Of a stretch of DNA of 64,000 nucleotides, positions 10,301 to 18,755 are shown piece by piece. Both the position numbers and the translations under genes were made by a program. How positions within the stretch are numbered: position 1 is the first letter of the stretch; each line of letters begins with the position of its first letter. The notes under the pieces were generated by a model, which worked only from the letters and a program-made list of their open reading frames with translations, did not search any database and was not told the DNA's origin. Source of the stretch: Pedobacter suwonensis (GTDB lineage: Bacteria; Bacteroidota; Bacteroidia; Sphingobacteriales; Sphingobacteriaceae); contig NZ_FOJM01000001.1 of NCBI RefSeq assembly GCF_900111825.1, positions 140,829-204,828 of the forward strand, read 5' to 3'.

Positions 10301-11832
10301 TGCGGACGTTTTGACAGGATAGCCAGAGGCGTATCGGTACCCATTGAACCAATCGGTTCCTTGCCTTCAATGGCCATTGGTTTAAGCAAAAGATCTACAT
10401 CTTCTCTGCTATAGCCAAAAACCTGTTGATATTTGAAGATAGATTCAGTAGATAAGCCGGTAAACATTACGCGGGGCTCAGGCAATTCCTCTAAGCGGAT
10501 CTGGTATTGGTTAATCCAGTCGCCGTAAGGACTTTTGCCACAAACTTCTTCTTTAATTTCATTGTCGCTGATGATCCTGCCCTGCTCCATGTCTACCACA
10601 AACATTTTACCGGGAGTTAAGCGGCCTTTTTCGATGATCGTGCTCTGATCGATGGCCAGCGCTCCCGCTTCAGAACCCATAATTACGCGGTCATCAGAAG
10701 TAATGGCATAACGCGAAGGACGGAGACCGTTACGGTCTAAAGTAGCGCCAATTAATTTGCCGTCAGTAAAAGCGATGGCGGCAGGTCCGTCCCAGGGCTC
10801 CATTAAAGTGGCGTGGAATTCGTAAAAAGCCTTTTTAACAGGATCCATATCCTCATTGCCATCCCAGGCTTCAGGCACCAGCATCATTAGTACATGCGGC
10901 AGGCTTCTTCCTGAGTGAAGCAAAAGTTCAATCACATTATCCAGACAGCCTGAATCTGAGTTTGTTTCGTCGATTACAGGCAATAACATATCAAGTTCTT
11001 CCGGTGTAAAGTAAGCAGAAGCAAAAGACTTTACGCCTGCTCTAAACCAGTTTAAATTTCCTTGTAAAGTATTAATCTCTCCGTTATGCGCAATAAAGCG
11101 GAACGGCTGGGCCAGTCTCCATGAAGGAAAAGTATTGGTGGCAAAACGCGAGTGAACCAAACCCAGGGCAGACACCATACGCTTATCGGTAAGATCGGTA
11201 AAATAGGTGCGTACCTGTAAGGAAGTGAGCTGACCTTTATATATAATGGTTTGTGCGGAAAGCGAAACGATGTAAAAATCTTTACCGCCATGAACGGTAT
11301 TTACGATCAGTTTGATCAGGTAATTTTTAAAAATGTAAAGTTTGCGTTCAAAATCTGCACCTGGTGCCACCGCATAAGGGCGGGCAATAAACACCTGTTC
11401 AATTTCAGGCTCAACGGAAAGAGCCATGTTGCCTATATCCGTTGTGTCTACATCAACCTTTCTAAAACCTAAAATTTCAAGGCCTAGCTTTTCAGCAGCA
11501 CGGTAAATCAGCTCTCTGCATTCTTCTCTGGACCTGATATCCTTTGGCATAAATAACATACCAACACCATAATTATTGGTTTCTGGTAGGCTAAAGCCTG
11601 CTTTTAAACATTCATCGTAAAAAAATTCGTGAGGAATCTGAATCATGATACCTGCTCCATCGCCTGTATTTGGTTCTGCTCCACATGCCCCTCTATGATC
11701 TAGATTCTCTAAAATAGTAAGTGCATCAGAGATGATTTGATGCGATTTCCGCCCTTTCACATGTGCAACGAACCCAATACCGCAGGCATCGTGTTCAAAT
11801 TGCGCATCGTACAATCCACTGTTTGGTTCCAT
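7333..11832 (-). CDS. gltB: Glutamate synthase large (alpha) subunit
   Basis: A 1499-aa bacterial-type large subunit. The N-terminal Ntn-type glutaminase has its nucleophile at Cys17 (HDACGIG) after a short propeptide. The central domain, the FMN-binding synthase domain ([35 protein letters not shown]) and the C-terminal GXGXG beta-helix ([21 protein letters not shown]) all follow in order. The 3Fe-4S ligands are in [15 protein letters not shown]. Ammonia made at the front is channelled to 2-oxoglutarate at the FMN site. It forms an operon with gltD. Intact and of normal length. Confidence 0.97.
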   Translation of the reverse strand: [1499 protein letters not shown]

Positions 11833-12207
11833 TCTTTGCTCGTTAGTTGTTAGTGTATAGGAAACACTAAGATAGGAAAAAGAAACTTTAAATTACAGAG
11901 TTGACACGATTTTTGGAAAAATTTTAGTTCCTAGGTAATTTAATGCGTTTAAATTTAAAAAATAATAATTATTGTGCAATACATTTAGCAAATTGATAAT
12001 GGTAATATTGTACAATAAATGCTCATATTAGCTCAATTTTAAAACTAAACCGTTTTAACAAGTATTTCAGGTATGAATGATTTATTTAAATATAAAATAA
12101 ACTACCGAAAGTGAATCTGTTGTGGTCAAATTAAAATGCTGGTTTCGATTTTATTAATTTATTAATCAGCTATATAGCTTAAAACTAAAAAAAAATACAG
12201 AAATGCG
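11833..12207. other. Intergenic region between gltB and the SRP RNA gene
   Basis: About 375 bp of very AT-rich sequence between divergent genes. It must hold the gltB promoter on the minus strand, but I see no clear TTTG/TAnnTTTG pair there. There is no gene-like frame. Confidence 0.5.
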
Positions 12208-12208
12208 T

Positions 12209-12238
12209 TTTGCAAAACAACTTCTTTTTCTACCTTTG
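12209..12238 (+). promoter_or_regulatory. Bacteroidota-type promoter of the SRP RNA gene
   Basis: TTTG at 12209-12212, 18 nt, then TACCTTTG at 12231-12238. This fits the Bacteroidota housekeeping consensus TTTG-N19-TAnnTTTG. It would start transcription about 5 nt downstream, exactly at the first stem of the RNA. Confidence 0.75.
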
Positions 12239-12243
12239 TGGCC

Positions 12244-12340
12244 GGGCAAGTCTTTTACGACCAGCTCCCTTTGAACTCCCCCAGGGTGGGAACGCAGCAA
12301 GGGTAGAAGGTTGTAGCGGTGCGATAGAAGGTGCTTGCCC
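12244..12340 (+). ncRNA. ffs: Small (4.5S-type) signal recognition particle RNA
   Basis: About 97 nt closing on itself by GGGCAAG (5') and CUUGCCC (3'). The apical part (ccagggtgggaacgcagcaa, then gggtagaagg) is the conserved Ffh-binding region with the GCAGCA internal-loop wording. A run of seven T follows directly and acts as terminator. With Ffh it targets membrane proteins to the Sec translocon. Confidence 0.9.
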
Positions 12341-12434
12341 TTTTTTTACCCCCTTATTCCCCTGAAGGGGGGATATTAAATTCTTCAGGGCTTCTTGCAG
12401 CAGAACCTAATAATCATTTTAAGAATTTATAAAC

Positions 12435-13094
12435 ATGAAATTTTTTATTGACACAGCAAATCTTGATCAAATCAAAGAAGCTCAAGATCTTGGCATTTTA
12501 GATGGCGTAACCACCAACCCTAGCTTAATGGCTAAAGAAGGTATTACCGGCGATGAAAATGTAATTAACCATTATAAGGCAATCTGCGATATTGTTGACG
12601 ATAATGTAAGTGCAGAAGTAATTTCGACCACTTTTGAGGAAATTATCAAAGAAGGCGAAGCACTGGCCGCATTAAACCCGAAAATCGTTGTTAAAGTTCC
12701 GATGATTAAAGATGGTTTGAAAGCCATTAAATATTTTTCTTCAAAAGGAATTAAAACCAATTGTACTTTGATTTTTTCTGCCGGACAGGCTTTATTGGCA
12801 GCAAAAGCAGGTGCAACATACGTTTCTCCATTCTTGGGCCGTTTAGACGATATTTCTAACGATGGCCTGGTTCTAATTGAAGATATCAGAACAATTTTTG
12901 ATAACTACGGATATGAAACACAAATTTTAGCGGCATCCATCCGCGGACCATTGCATATTGTAAACTGTGCTAAATTAGGCGCCGACGTTATTACGGCACC
13001 ATTGGCTGCTATTGTTGGTTTATTAAAACACCCATTAACAGATAGCGGTTTAGCAACATTTTTAGCCGACCACGCTAAAGCAGCGGGTAAATAA
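12435..13094 (+). CDS. Small transaldolase (TalC/FSA-type fold)
   Basis: A 219-aa single-domain protein of the MipB/TalC family. The Schiff-base Lys is K87 in VVKVPM, and the N-terminal [10 protein letters not shown] and DGVTTNPSL are diagnostic. Two positions separate the activities in this fold. E. coli fructose-6-phosphate aldolase has Gln59 and Tyr131, while transaldolases have Glu and Phe. Here the equivalents are Glu61 (SAEV) and Phe133 (SPFLGR), so transaldolase (sedoheptulose-7-P + glyceraldehyde-3-P to erythrose-4-P + fructose-6-P, pentose phosphate pathway) is more likely than the FSA label often given. It is monocistronic with its own terminator. Confidence 0.9.
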   Translation: MKFFIDTANLDQIKEAQDLGILDGVTTNPSLMAKEGITGDENVINHYKAICDIVDDNVSAEVISTTFEEIIKEGEALAALNPKIVVKVPMIKDGLKAIKYFSSKGIKTNCTLIFSAGQALLAAKAGATYVSPFLGRLDDISNDGLVLIEDIRTIFDNYGYETQILAASIRGPLHIVNCAKLGADVITAPLAAIVGLLKHPLTDSGLATFLADHAKAAGK

Positions 13095-13139
13095 GTTTGG
13101 AGTATTGAGTTTGGAATGTTGAGTTCCAGGCACACAAGA

Positions 13140-13176
13140 AAGTCCTGAATTAAGTAATAATTTAGGACTTTTTTGT
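13140..13176 (+). terminator. Terminator after the transaldolase gene
   Basis: Hairpin AAGTCCTGAATT / AATTTAGGACTT (one G-U pair), loop ~9 nt, followed by a run of T. Confidence 0.8.
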
Positions 13177-13300
13177 TTAACAAAATTTAATGAATATGAG
13201 TTTCTTAGGGTTTGCTACCTGAGCATTTTGCTTATTCCAAACCCCGAACGCCAAACTAAGCTGAATATTTTATTTTCAATAATTTAGCGTTTTTCCTTTC

Positions 13301-13900
13301 CCATTTTCCCTGATCTTTTGGAGAGCAGAACCAGTACCAATCGGTTGCTCCAGTCCTGCTTTCCATTATATTCCGGTGAATTTTACGGAAAGATAATTGA
13401 TCTAACACCGGAATGCCATTTCAATCAGGTCTAGTTTCCATGGGCAGCTTAAGAAAGTTCAAAGCACAAGCGCGTGGAAAGATTTGGTAATTTTGGCAAG
13501 GCAGGTTCCATCATCCATTTTCCCTGATCTTTTGGAGAGCAGAACCAGTGCCAATCGGTTGCTCCAGTCCTGCTTTCCATTATATTCCGGTGAATTTTCC
13601 GGAAAGATAATTGATCGAACACCGGAATGCCATTTCAATCAGGTCTATTTTTCATGGGCAGCTTAAGAAAGTTTAAAGCACAAGCGCGTGGAAAGATTTG
13701 GTAATTTTGGCAAGGCAGGTTCCATCATCCATTTTCCCTCTTCCATTTTCCCTGATCTTTTGGAGAGCAGAACCAGTGCCAATCGGTTGCTGGAGTCCTG
13801 CTTTACATTATATTCCGGTGAATTTTCCGGAAAGATAAATTGATCAGACACCGGAATGCCATTTCAATCAGGTCTAAAAGGCAAGGTAACTTGAGAAATT
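13301..13900. repeat. Three direct repeats of ~214-228 bp
   Basis: Copies begin at 13301, 13515 and 13743 with ccattttccctgatctttt. Each holds gctccagtcctgctt (or a one-base variant), a ttccggtgaatttt/ccggaa inverted pair and caccggaatgccatttcaat. The third copy is preceded by a 14-bp duplication and the copies differ by point changes. There is no start-stop frame conserved across copies, so I read it as non-coding tandem duplication. Confidence 0.85.
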
Positions 13901-14399
13901 TTAAAGGAGAAGTTTCTGGAAGGATTCAAATATTAGGTACGAAAAAACGTAATGTAATATCATAAGCTTCTGACTGGCAGTGTATTTATTCTTTCCTTTT
14001 TAAACTTCGTATATCTTTGCGAACATTTTGAGTTAACGATGGAAAAGGCATCCTTTTGGCTATCATCCTGGGGGATAATTTATGATATAAAAATCAATAT
14101 GATTGACAGATAAAATTTAATTAGGAAATATCCCTCAGGAAATCGTCATTCCCAACTTGATTGGGAACCACGAAGTGCTCATGAATGCCGCTATATAAAA
14201 GCAAACACTGATGAATAATCTTAAAACGTTTTATTAAGATTCCCGCGTACGCGAGAATGACGATCAAAATAGTGGATTCTGTCAATGGCAGCGTACTCGA
14301 AGGGCAGCCAAAAAGATATAGTGTACAGCGTGTGAAAACGCCCAAATAAAATCAATATAAGCCCTGGAGTTAAATTCTTGTACGCCTTAAAAAGAGACT
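13901..14399. other. Repeat-bearing gap without genes
   Basis: About 500 bp. Around 14140-14265 there is a dispersed palindrome type (gtcattcccaacttgattgg and attcccgcgtacgcgagaat). No credible coding frame; the 74-codon minus frame at 14121-14345 is repeat translation. Confidence 0.5.
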
Positions 14400-14906
14400 T
14401 TAGACTAAAGACTCACGACTAAGGACTTCCTTTACCTTCTCGTAACTGATCTGCTCATCCGGTTCAATCAATATGCCCTTCACTCCTGCCCCATTTGCGG
14501 CTTCTACGTCTCTGGGTTTATCGCCGATCATAACAGACTGTGCCGGATCAATATCATACATGTCAATGGCATCCAGAATCATTCCTGATGCAGGTTTTCT
14601 ACATTTACACTCCCCACCAACAGTTGGATGATGCGGACAGTAATAAAAGCCGGCAATATCAGCCCCCTTAGCCAAAAAAGCATTGCGGAGCATCTGGTGC
14701 ATAATAGCCAGTTCTTGTTCGGTATAGCGCTTTAACGCAATGCCGCCCTGGTTCGTAATGACAATCAGCAAATACCCCTCATCAAAAAGTTTCTTTAGTA
14801 CAGGAATTTGGTAATCCAGGATTTTAAAGTCTTCAACGCGACAAATGTAATCGTATATTTCGTGGTTAAGTACACCATCGCGGTCTAGAAAGATAGCTTT
14901 GTTCAT
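14400..14906 (-). CDS. HAD-IIIA hydrolase, GmhB-like (heptose-bisphosphate phosphatase family)
   Basis: A 168-aa HAD phosphatase. Motif I is DRDGV with nucleophile D8 and acid/base D10, motif II is in VITNQGG, and motif IV is IGDKPRDVEAA. The loop CPHHPTVGGECKCRKP carries the zinc-binding Cys/His set of the GmhB group. GmhB removes the 7-phosphate (beta anomer) or related phosphates from D-glycero-D-manno-heptose 1,7-bisphosphate in LPS core synthesis; some relatives act on histidinol-P. The start at 14906 (MNKAIFLDRDGV) matches the family; the frame upstream to 14942 is unlikely to be used. No other heptose genes are nearby. Confidence 0.82.
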   Translation of the reverse strand: MNKAIFLDRDGVLNHEIYDYICRVEDFKILDYQIPVLKKLFDEGYLLIVITNQGGIALKRYTEQELAIMHQMLRNAFLAKGADIAGFYYCPHHPTVGGECKCRKPASGMILDAIDMYDIDPAQSVMIGDKPRDVEAANGAGVKGILIEPDEQISYEKVKEVLSRESLV

Positions 14907-15010
14907 TGTTGATATTATGGGTTTTGGGGGTATTAGTATCAAGATTTAAGTATTAAGTATCGAGATTCTACCTGTTTATAATTTCGCCAAAATAACTGAA
15001 AATTAAGCAT

Positions 15011-15044
15011 AAAAGAAAGCTCAACCTCATTAAAGGCCGGGCTT
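15011..15044 (-). terminator. Probable terminator of the sugar transporter gene
   Basis: On the minus strand AAGCCCGGCC and GGTTGAGCTT pair (one mismatch, two G-U) and are followed by TCTTTT. Confidence 0.55.
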
Positions 15045-15069
15045 AATCATAAAACTGATATGCTTTTGC

Positions 15070-16356
15070 TTATTTCAAGTTCAATCCTGCCTTGTGGCCT
15101 TTTATGGCAAAAAACAGAATGTACAAGTAGCAGGGCAATACCGTTAACAGGTAGGCCAGTTGAAAGTTGATATGCAGTTTTTCATTTAAGAAAGCATATA
15201 GTAGCGGCATTATGGCACCCCCTGCAATACCCATAATCATAATGGCTGAACCTATTTTGGTAAATCTGCCCAGATGACTAATGCCTAGCGGGAAAATTGC
15301 AGGCCACATTAATGAATTGGCTAAGCCGAGTAAAGCCACGAAAATTACTGCGAACCAGCTGGAAATTACAAAAGATAAAATGGTGAATAAGATCCCTAAA
15401 ATGGCACAGATTCTTAAGGCCTTTTGCTGCGAGATGTATTTTGGAATGGTTACAATTCCAACAATATAACCAATTAACATACTAAAAAGGGTAATGGAAG
15501 TTAGTTTTCCGCTAATCTCGGCTTTAATGCCCAATTCGCGGCCATAAATTCCGATAATATCACCGGCCATAACCTCCGCTCCCACATATACAAAAATACA
15601 AAGTGCTCCCAAAAATAAATGTGGAAACTGGAAAATGCTTTTGTGTTTGAGTACCGCCCCTTTGCTTTTGTCTACCACATCCTCTTCAACCTCAACCTCC
15701 GGCAAATTGGTAAATTTAATCAGCAATGCAAAAAGGCAGAAAACAATGGCTAAAACGACGTAAGGCATATTCACGCGACCTAAAACATCATTTAATAGCT
15801 GTTCGTGCACTGCACCGGTAGCCGATTTAATCTGTTTTTCTACTTCAGAAGCATTTTTTAAAAACAAGGTGCCCATAATCAATGGCACAATCATTCCGGC
15901 AAATTTATTGCAGATCCCGGCAATGCTGATGCGTTTGGCTGCACTTTCAATAGGTCCTATAATGGTTAAGTACGGATTTGATGCGGTTTGTAACAAAGCC
16001 AGTGCCGCCCCTTGTACAAAAATACCGGTTAAAAATAAACCAAAAGTTCTGGTTTGAGCTGCGGGAATAAATATCAATGAGCCTAAACCCAAAATAATCA
16101 AACCTAAAACAATCCCGTTTTTAAAGCCCACTTGTTTCAAGATCCACGACGATGGTAGCGCCAAAAAGAAATAGGCCATGTACGAGGCGAAGGTTACAAA
16201 AAATGCCTGTAGGTTTGACAGGCCGAAAGATAACTTAAAAAACGGAATCAGGGTTCCATTTGCCCAGGTTACAAAGCCGAAAATAAAGAATAAAGCACAA
16301 ATAATAATGAGCGGTTTCGGCCCCTGTGCCAGGGCTGATTTTGTTTTTTGCTGCAT
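15070..16356 (-). CDS. Sugar MFS transporter, FucP family
   Basis: A 428-aa integral membrane protein with about 12 hydrophobic helices. It is in the fucose/glucose/galactose:H+ symporter group of the major facilitator superfamily: the N-terminal ALFFIFGFVTWANGTLIPF and the mid-protein LQTASNPYLTIIGP are characteristic. It probably imports a hexose or fucose with protons across the inner membrane. The substrate cannot be fixed from sequence, and neighbouring genes give no sugar pathway; the arabinose operon is 41 kb away. A weak terminator lies ~25 bp beyond its stop. Confidence 0.85.
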   Translation of the reverse strand: MQQKTKSALAQGPKPLIIICALFFIFGFVTWANGTLIPFFKLSFGLSNLQAFFVTFASYMAYFFLALPSSWILKQVGFKNGIVLGLIILGLGSLIFIPAAQTRTFGLFLTGIFVQGAALALLQTASNPYLTIIGPIESAAKRISIAGICNKFAGMIVPLIMGTLFLKNASEVEKQIKSATGAVHEQLLNDVLGRVNMPYVVLAIVFCLFALLIKFTNLPEVEVEEDVVDKSKGAVLKHKSIFQFPHLFLGALCIFVYVGAEVMAGDIIGIYGRELGIKAEISGKLTSITLFSMLIGYIVGIVTIPKYISQQKALRICAILGILFTILSFVISSWFAVIFVALLGLANSLMWPAIFPLGISHLGRFTKIGSAIMIMGIAGGAIMPLLYAFLNEKLHINFQLAYLLTVLPCYLYILFFAIKGHKAGLNLK

Positions 16357-16580
16357 GAGTTTGGTTCGGTTTATTTGTTTAGGCCAAACTAAAAAATAAT
16401 TTTTAATAAATAGGTATCACTGCTTTCGTAATTTTATTTTTAACATGTCTTTAAACCACATTTCGCTATGGATGATCTACATGTTAAGTATAGAAAACTT
16501 ACAAAACCATTTTAAAAAAGGACCGCCAGATAATTAATTTACCTATAAATCAATAAACTACCGCATTTATCGATTTTTTA

Positions 16581-16612
16581 TTTGCAGGAAACAGTCTATA
16601 CGCCTATATTTG
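16581..16612 (+). promoter_or_regulatory. Bacteroidota-type promoter of tRNA-Lys
   Basis: TTTG at 16581-16584, 20 nt, then TATATTTG at 16605-16612. The predicted transcript starts ~30 nt before the tRNA. Confidence 0.7.
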
Positions 16613-16651
16613 CAGCACTTTAAAGGAAACGGTTAACGTTGATGTAAAGTA

Positions 16652-16724
16652 GATTCCGTAGCTCAGCTGGTAGAGCATTACACTTTTAATGTAGTGGTCC
16701 TGGGTTCGAATCCCAGCGGGATCA
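16652..16724 (+). tRNA. tRNA-Lys (anticodon UUU)
   Basis: A complete cloverleaf of 73 nt. Acceptor GATTCCG pairs with CGGGATC (one G-U), D-arm GCTC/GAGC, anticodon arm TTACA-CTTTTAA-TGTAG giving UUU, T-arm CTGGG-TTCGAAT-CCCAG, discriminator A. CCA is not encoded. The last 16 bases plus two beyond are repeated at 49776-49793, marking this gene as the integration site of the element to its right. Confidence 0.96.
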
Positions 16725-16726
16725 CA
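16709..16726 (+). other. Left attachment site (attL core) in tRNA-Lys
   Basis: aatcccagcgggatcaca, identical to 49776-49793. It covers the T-arm and acceptor 3' strands of the tRNA. Confidence 0.85.
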
Positions 16727-16749
16727 GAAGATAGTATAAAAACTACGTA

Positions 16750-16784
16750 AAAGCTTGCAAATCAAATGATTGCAAGCTTTTTTG
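16750..16784 (+). terminator. Terminator after tRNA-Lys
   Basis: Perfect 11-bp stem AAAGCTTGCAA / TTGCAAGCTTT with a 9-nt loop, followed by TTTG. It lies inside the element, so the element supplies the terminator for the host tRNA. Confidence 0.8.
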
Positions 16785-16805
16785 TTTTAGTGGAAAATTC
16801 AAAAT

Positions 16806-16876
16806 ACTCACCGATTCTCATATTAAAAGTGTGTAATTCGGTGAGTAATTTAGGTACTAAAAGAACTCACCGAATT
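16806..16876. repeat. Three copies of ACTCACCGAATT-type motif, possible integrase arm sites
   Basis: actcaccgatt at 16806-16816, aattcggtgagt (inverted) at 16835-16846 and actcaccgaatt at 16865-16876. They lie between attL and the integrase gene, where arm-binding sites of tyrosine integrases are expected. The spacing of ~29-30 bp is regular. A related ggtgagt occurs near the right end at ~49714. Confidence 0.5.
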
Positions 16877-16971
16877 ATTTATAATCACTTGTTTAATAAG
16901 TCGTTCATCCATCGAACATCTTGACGTTTTCAGAATGCAGGGCTAATTTTGTTAACCTTAATTCAGTTTAT

Positions 16972-18183
16972 ATGAAAACTAATTTTAGCCTGCTTTTTTA
17001 TCTTAAAAAGCAGAAAAACTATCGTGGCGGCCATGTGCCAGTTTATTTACGAATAACTGTTGGCGGAAAAAGGGCAGAAATGACCAGCGGGCTTGAGTGC
17101 GATCCTGAAAAGTGGAATACCAAATCAGGCAGACAGGATGGAAAAAAGGAAGATGTCAGAAGCTTCAATGCTCATCTGGACAATCTCCAGTCAATGATCA
17201 ACCAGGTTTACAGGGATCTTTTTGATGCCGGCGAAGTTATTACAGCCGAAGGCATTAAGTGCAGATTTATCGGGCGGGAAGTCCGGAAGCATACCTTGAT
17301 GGAAAGCATCAAAGTTCATAACGAAAAAATGGAGGCTTTGGTAGGAAAGGAATATGCCATTGGTACCTTGAAGCGCTTTCAAGTTTTGGAAAGGCATCTT
17401 GTCGCTTTCATGAATGAAAAATACAAGATAACAGACATCAACATCAAAAACATTAACCATGCGTTTATACGCGATTTTGATTTTTTCCTGAGGTCAGTAA
17501 ACGGTTGTGCCAACAATACCACGGTAAGGTATCTGAAAAGTCTTGGTAAAATTCTTCGCATTTCAATGAGCTTAAAATGGATTGACAGCGATCCAATGTT
17601 TGGATACAAACTAAAGAGTAAAAATGTAGAGCGTTCATTTCTTACAGAGGATGAATTAACTAAAATTTCAGAAAAGCAGTTCCTAACCGAGCGGCTAAGT
17701 CAGGTACGGGACGTTTTTATCTTCTGCTGTTTTACCGGACTTGCGTATTCTGACATAGAGAAACTGAACCTATCTAATATTAAAACAGGTGTAGATGGCA
17801 AAAAATGGGTTTACACAAACAGAACCAAAACGGGAACTAGGTCTGCTGTTCCCCTATTACCACCTGCAATCGCAATATTGGAAAGATACAGCGATCATCC
17901 CTATTGCATCACCAAAGACAGGGCATTGCCAGTTTCAAGCAATCAAAAGCTAAATGAGTACCTCAAGGAAATTGCCGCGGTTTGTGAGATTGATAAGCCT
18001 TTAAGCTCACATATTGCAAGGCACACATTCGCTACCACCGTTACCCTTCTTAATGGGGTGCCGATGGAAAGCGTATCTAAGATGCTTGGGCATACAAATA
18101 TCAGGACTACACAGATATATGCAAAGGTCTTGGATATCAAGGTAAGTGCAGATATGGCGATTCTAAATAATAAATATAATTAG
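16972..18183 (+). CDS. Tyrosine site-specific integrase
   Basis: A 403-aa Bacteroidota-type integrase that should cut and join the element at tRNA-Lys. The N-terminal arm-binding domain (FYLKKQKNYRGGHVPVYLRI) is followed by a SAM-like core-binding domain (~100-200) and the catalytic domain. Catalytic residues visible are HIARHTF (H-x-x-R), the His in MLGHTNIRTTQIYAKV and its nucleophile Tyr. The first Arg position reads GLAYSD, with Ala where most recombinases have Arg, as in many Bacteroides-type integrases. I start at ATG 16972 (MKTNFSLLF); the TTG at 16921 is not needed. It lies next to attL and reads inwards. Confidence 0.9.
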   Translation: MKTNFSLLFYLKKQKNYRGGHVPVYLRITVGGKRAEMTSGLECDPEKWNTKSGRQDGKKEDVRSFNAHLDNLQSMINQVYRDLFDAGEVITAEGIKCRFIGREVRKHTLMESIKVHNEKMEALVGKEYAIGTLKRFQVLERHLVAFMNEKYKITDINIKNINHAFIRDFDFFLRSVNGCANNTTVRYLKSLGKILRISMSLKWIDSDPMFGYKLKSKNVERSFLTEDELTKISEKQFLTERLSQVRDVFIFCCFTGLAYSDIEKLNLSNIKTGVDGKKWVYTNRTKTGTRSAVPLLPPAIAILERYSDHPYCITKDRALPVSSNQKLNEYLKEIAAVCEIDKPLSSHIARHTFATTVTLLNGVPMESVSKMLGHTNIRTTQIYAKVLDIKVSADMAILNNKYN

Positions 18184-18251
18184 ATAAATAACCACTAACT
18201 GACAAATATTTAAAAATATTAGGCATTAACTTCTGTTTTGGTTAAGTTTGT

Positions 18252-18755
18252 ATGATGTCAAAGGAATTGAATAAAAGAGTAATTGTTGTGCATTGGAAGA
18301 GATTTGCCAGTACGGACATCGACGTGTTTTCAAGTCTGAAGGGATTTTGCGACAGCTACCCCGCTTATAACTATCATACATTGAACAACTATCTTTCCAA
18401 AAAGAAGGTTCCATTCGAAAATGACGAAATCAAAATCGAAAGACAGCCCCTGATACAGAAAGTTAGAAGACCCGACCTGCCCAAGGTATTGTTCTGGGAC
18501 TTTGATTTTGACAAACTTGACTGGAACAGAAGTTATAGAACCGTAATGGAACGGGTGCTTGATAAAGGCAACCCCAAGGATTGGGAGGAGATGATCAGGT
18601 TTTACGGGATGGAAAATGTGGTAAACGCTCTTAAAAATGACATTACCTATCTTTCCGACATGACCATGGAAGCCGTTTGCAAATATTTTCAGTTGAGCAA
18701 AGAAAAACTCAGATGTTACACAAAGAAACAGTTAAACCAGGGACACTGGATCTAA
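18252..18755 (+). CDS. DUF6922-type protein, putative antitoxin of an AbiE-like pair
   Basis: A 167-aa protein. The C-terminal half (LFWDFDFDKLDWNRSYRTVMERVLDKG, DITYLSDMTMEAVCKYF, CYTKKQ) matches DUF6922, a family found in Bacteroidota directly before AbiEii nucleotidyltransferases. The N-terminal half looks like a winged-helix (ASTDIDVFSSLKGFCDSYPAYNYHTLNNYL). The inferred role is antitoxin and autorepressor, taking the place of AbiEi. It overlaps the next gene by 43 bp, which suggests translational coupling. ATG 18252 or 18255 may be the start. Confidence 0.65.
   Translation: MMSKELNKRVIVVHWKRFASTDIDVFSSLKGFCDSYPAYNYHTLNNYLSKKKVPFENDEIKIERQPLIQKVRRPDLPKVLFWDFDFDKLDWNRSYRTVMERVLDKGNPKDWEEMIRFYGMENVVNALKNDITYLSDMTMEAVCKYFQLSKEKLRCYTKKQLNQGHWI

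Noticed and set aside
13301..13900. CRISPR or coding repeat protein in the 13.3-13.9 kb repeats
   Set aside because: Only three long copies with no spacers, and no shared open frame.
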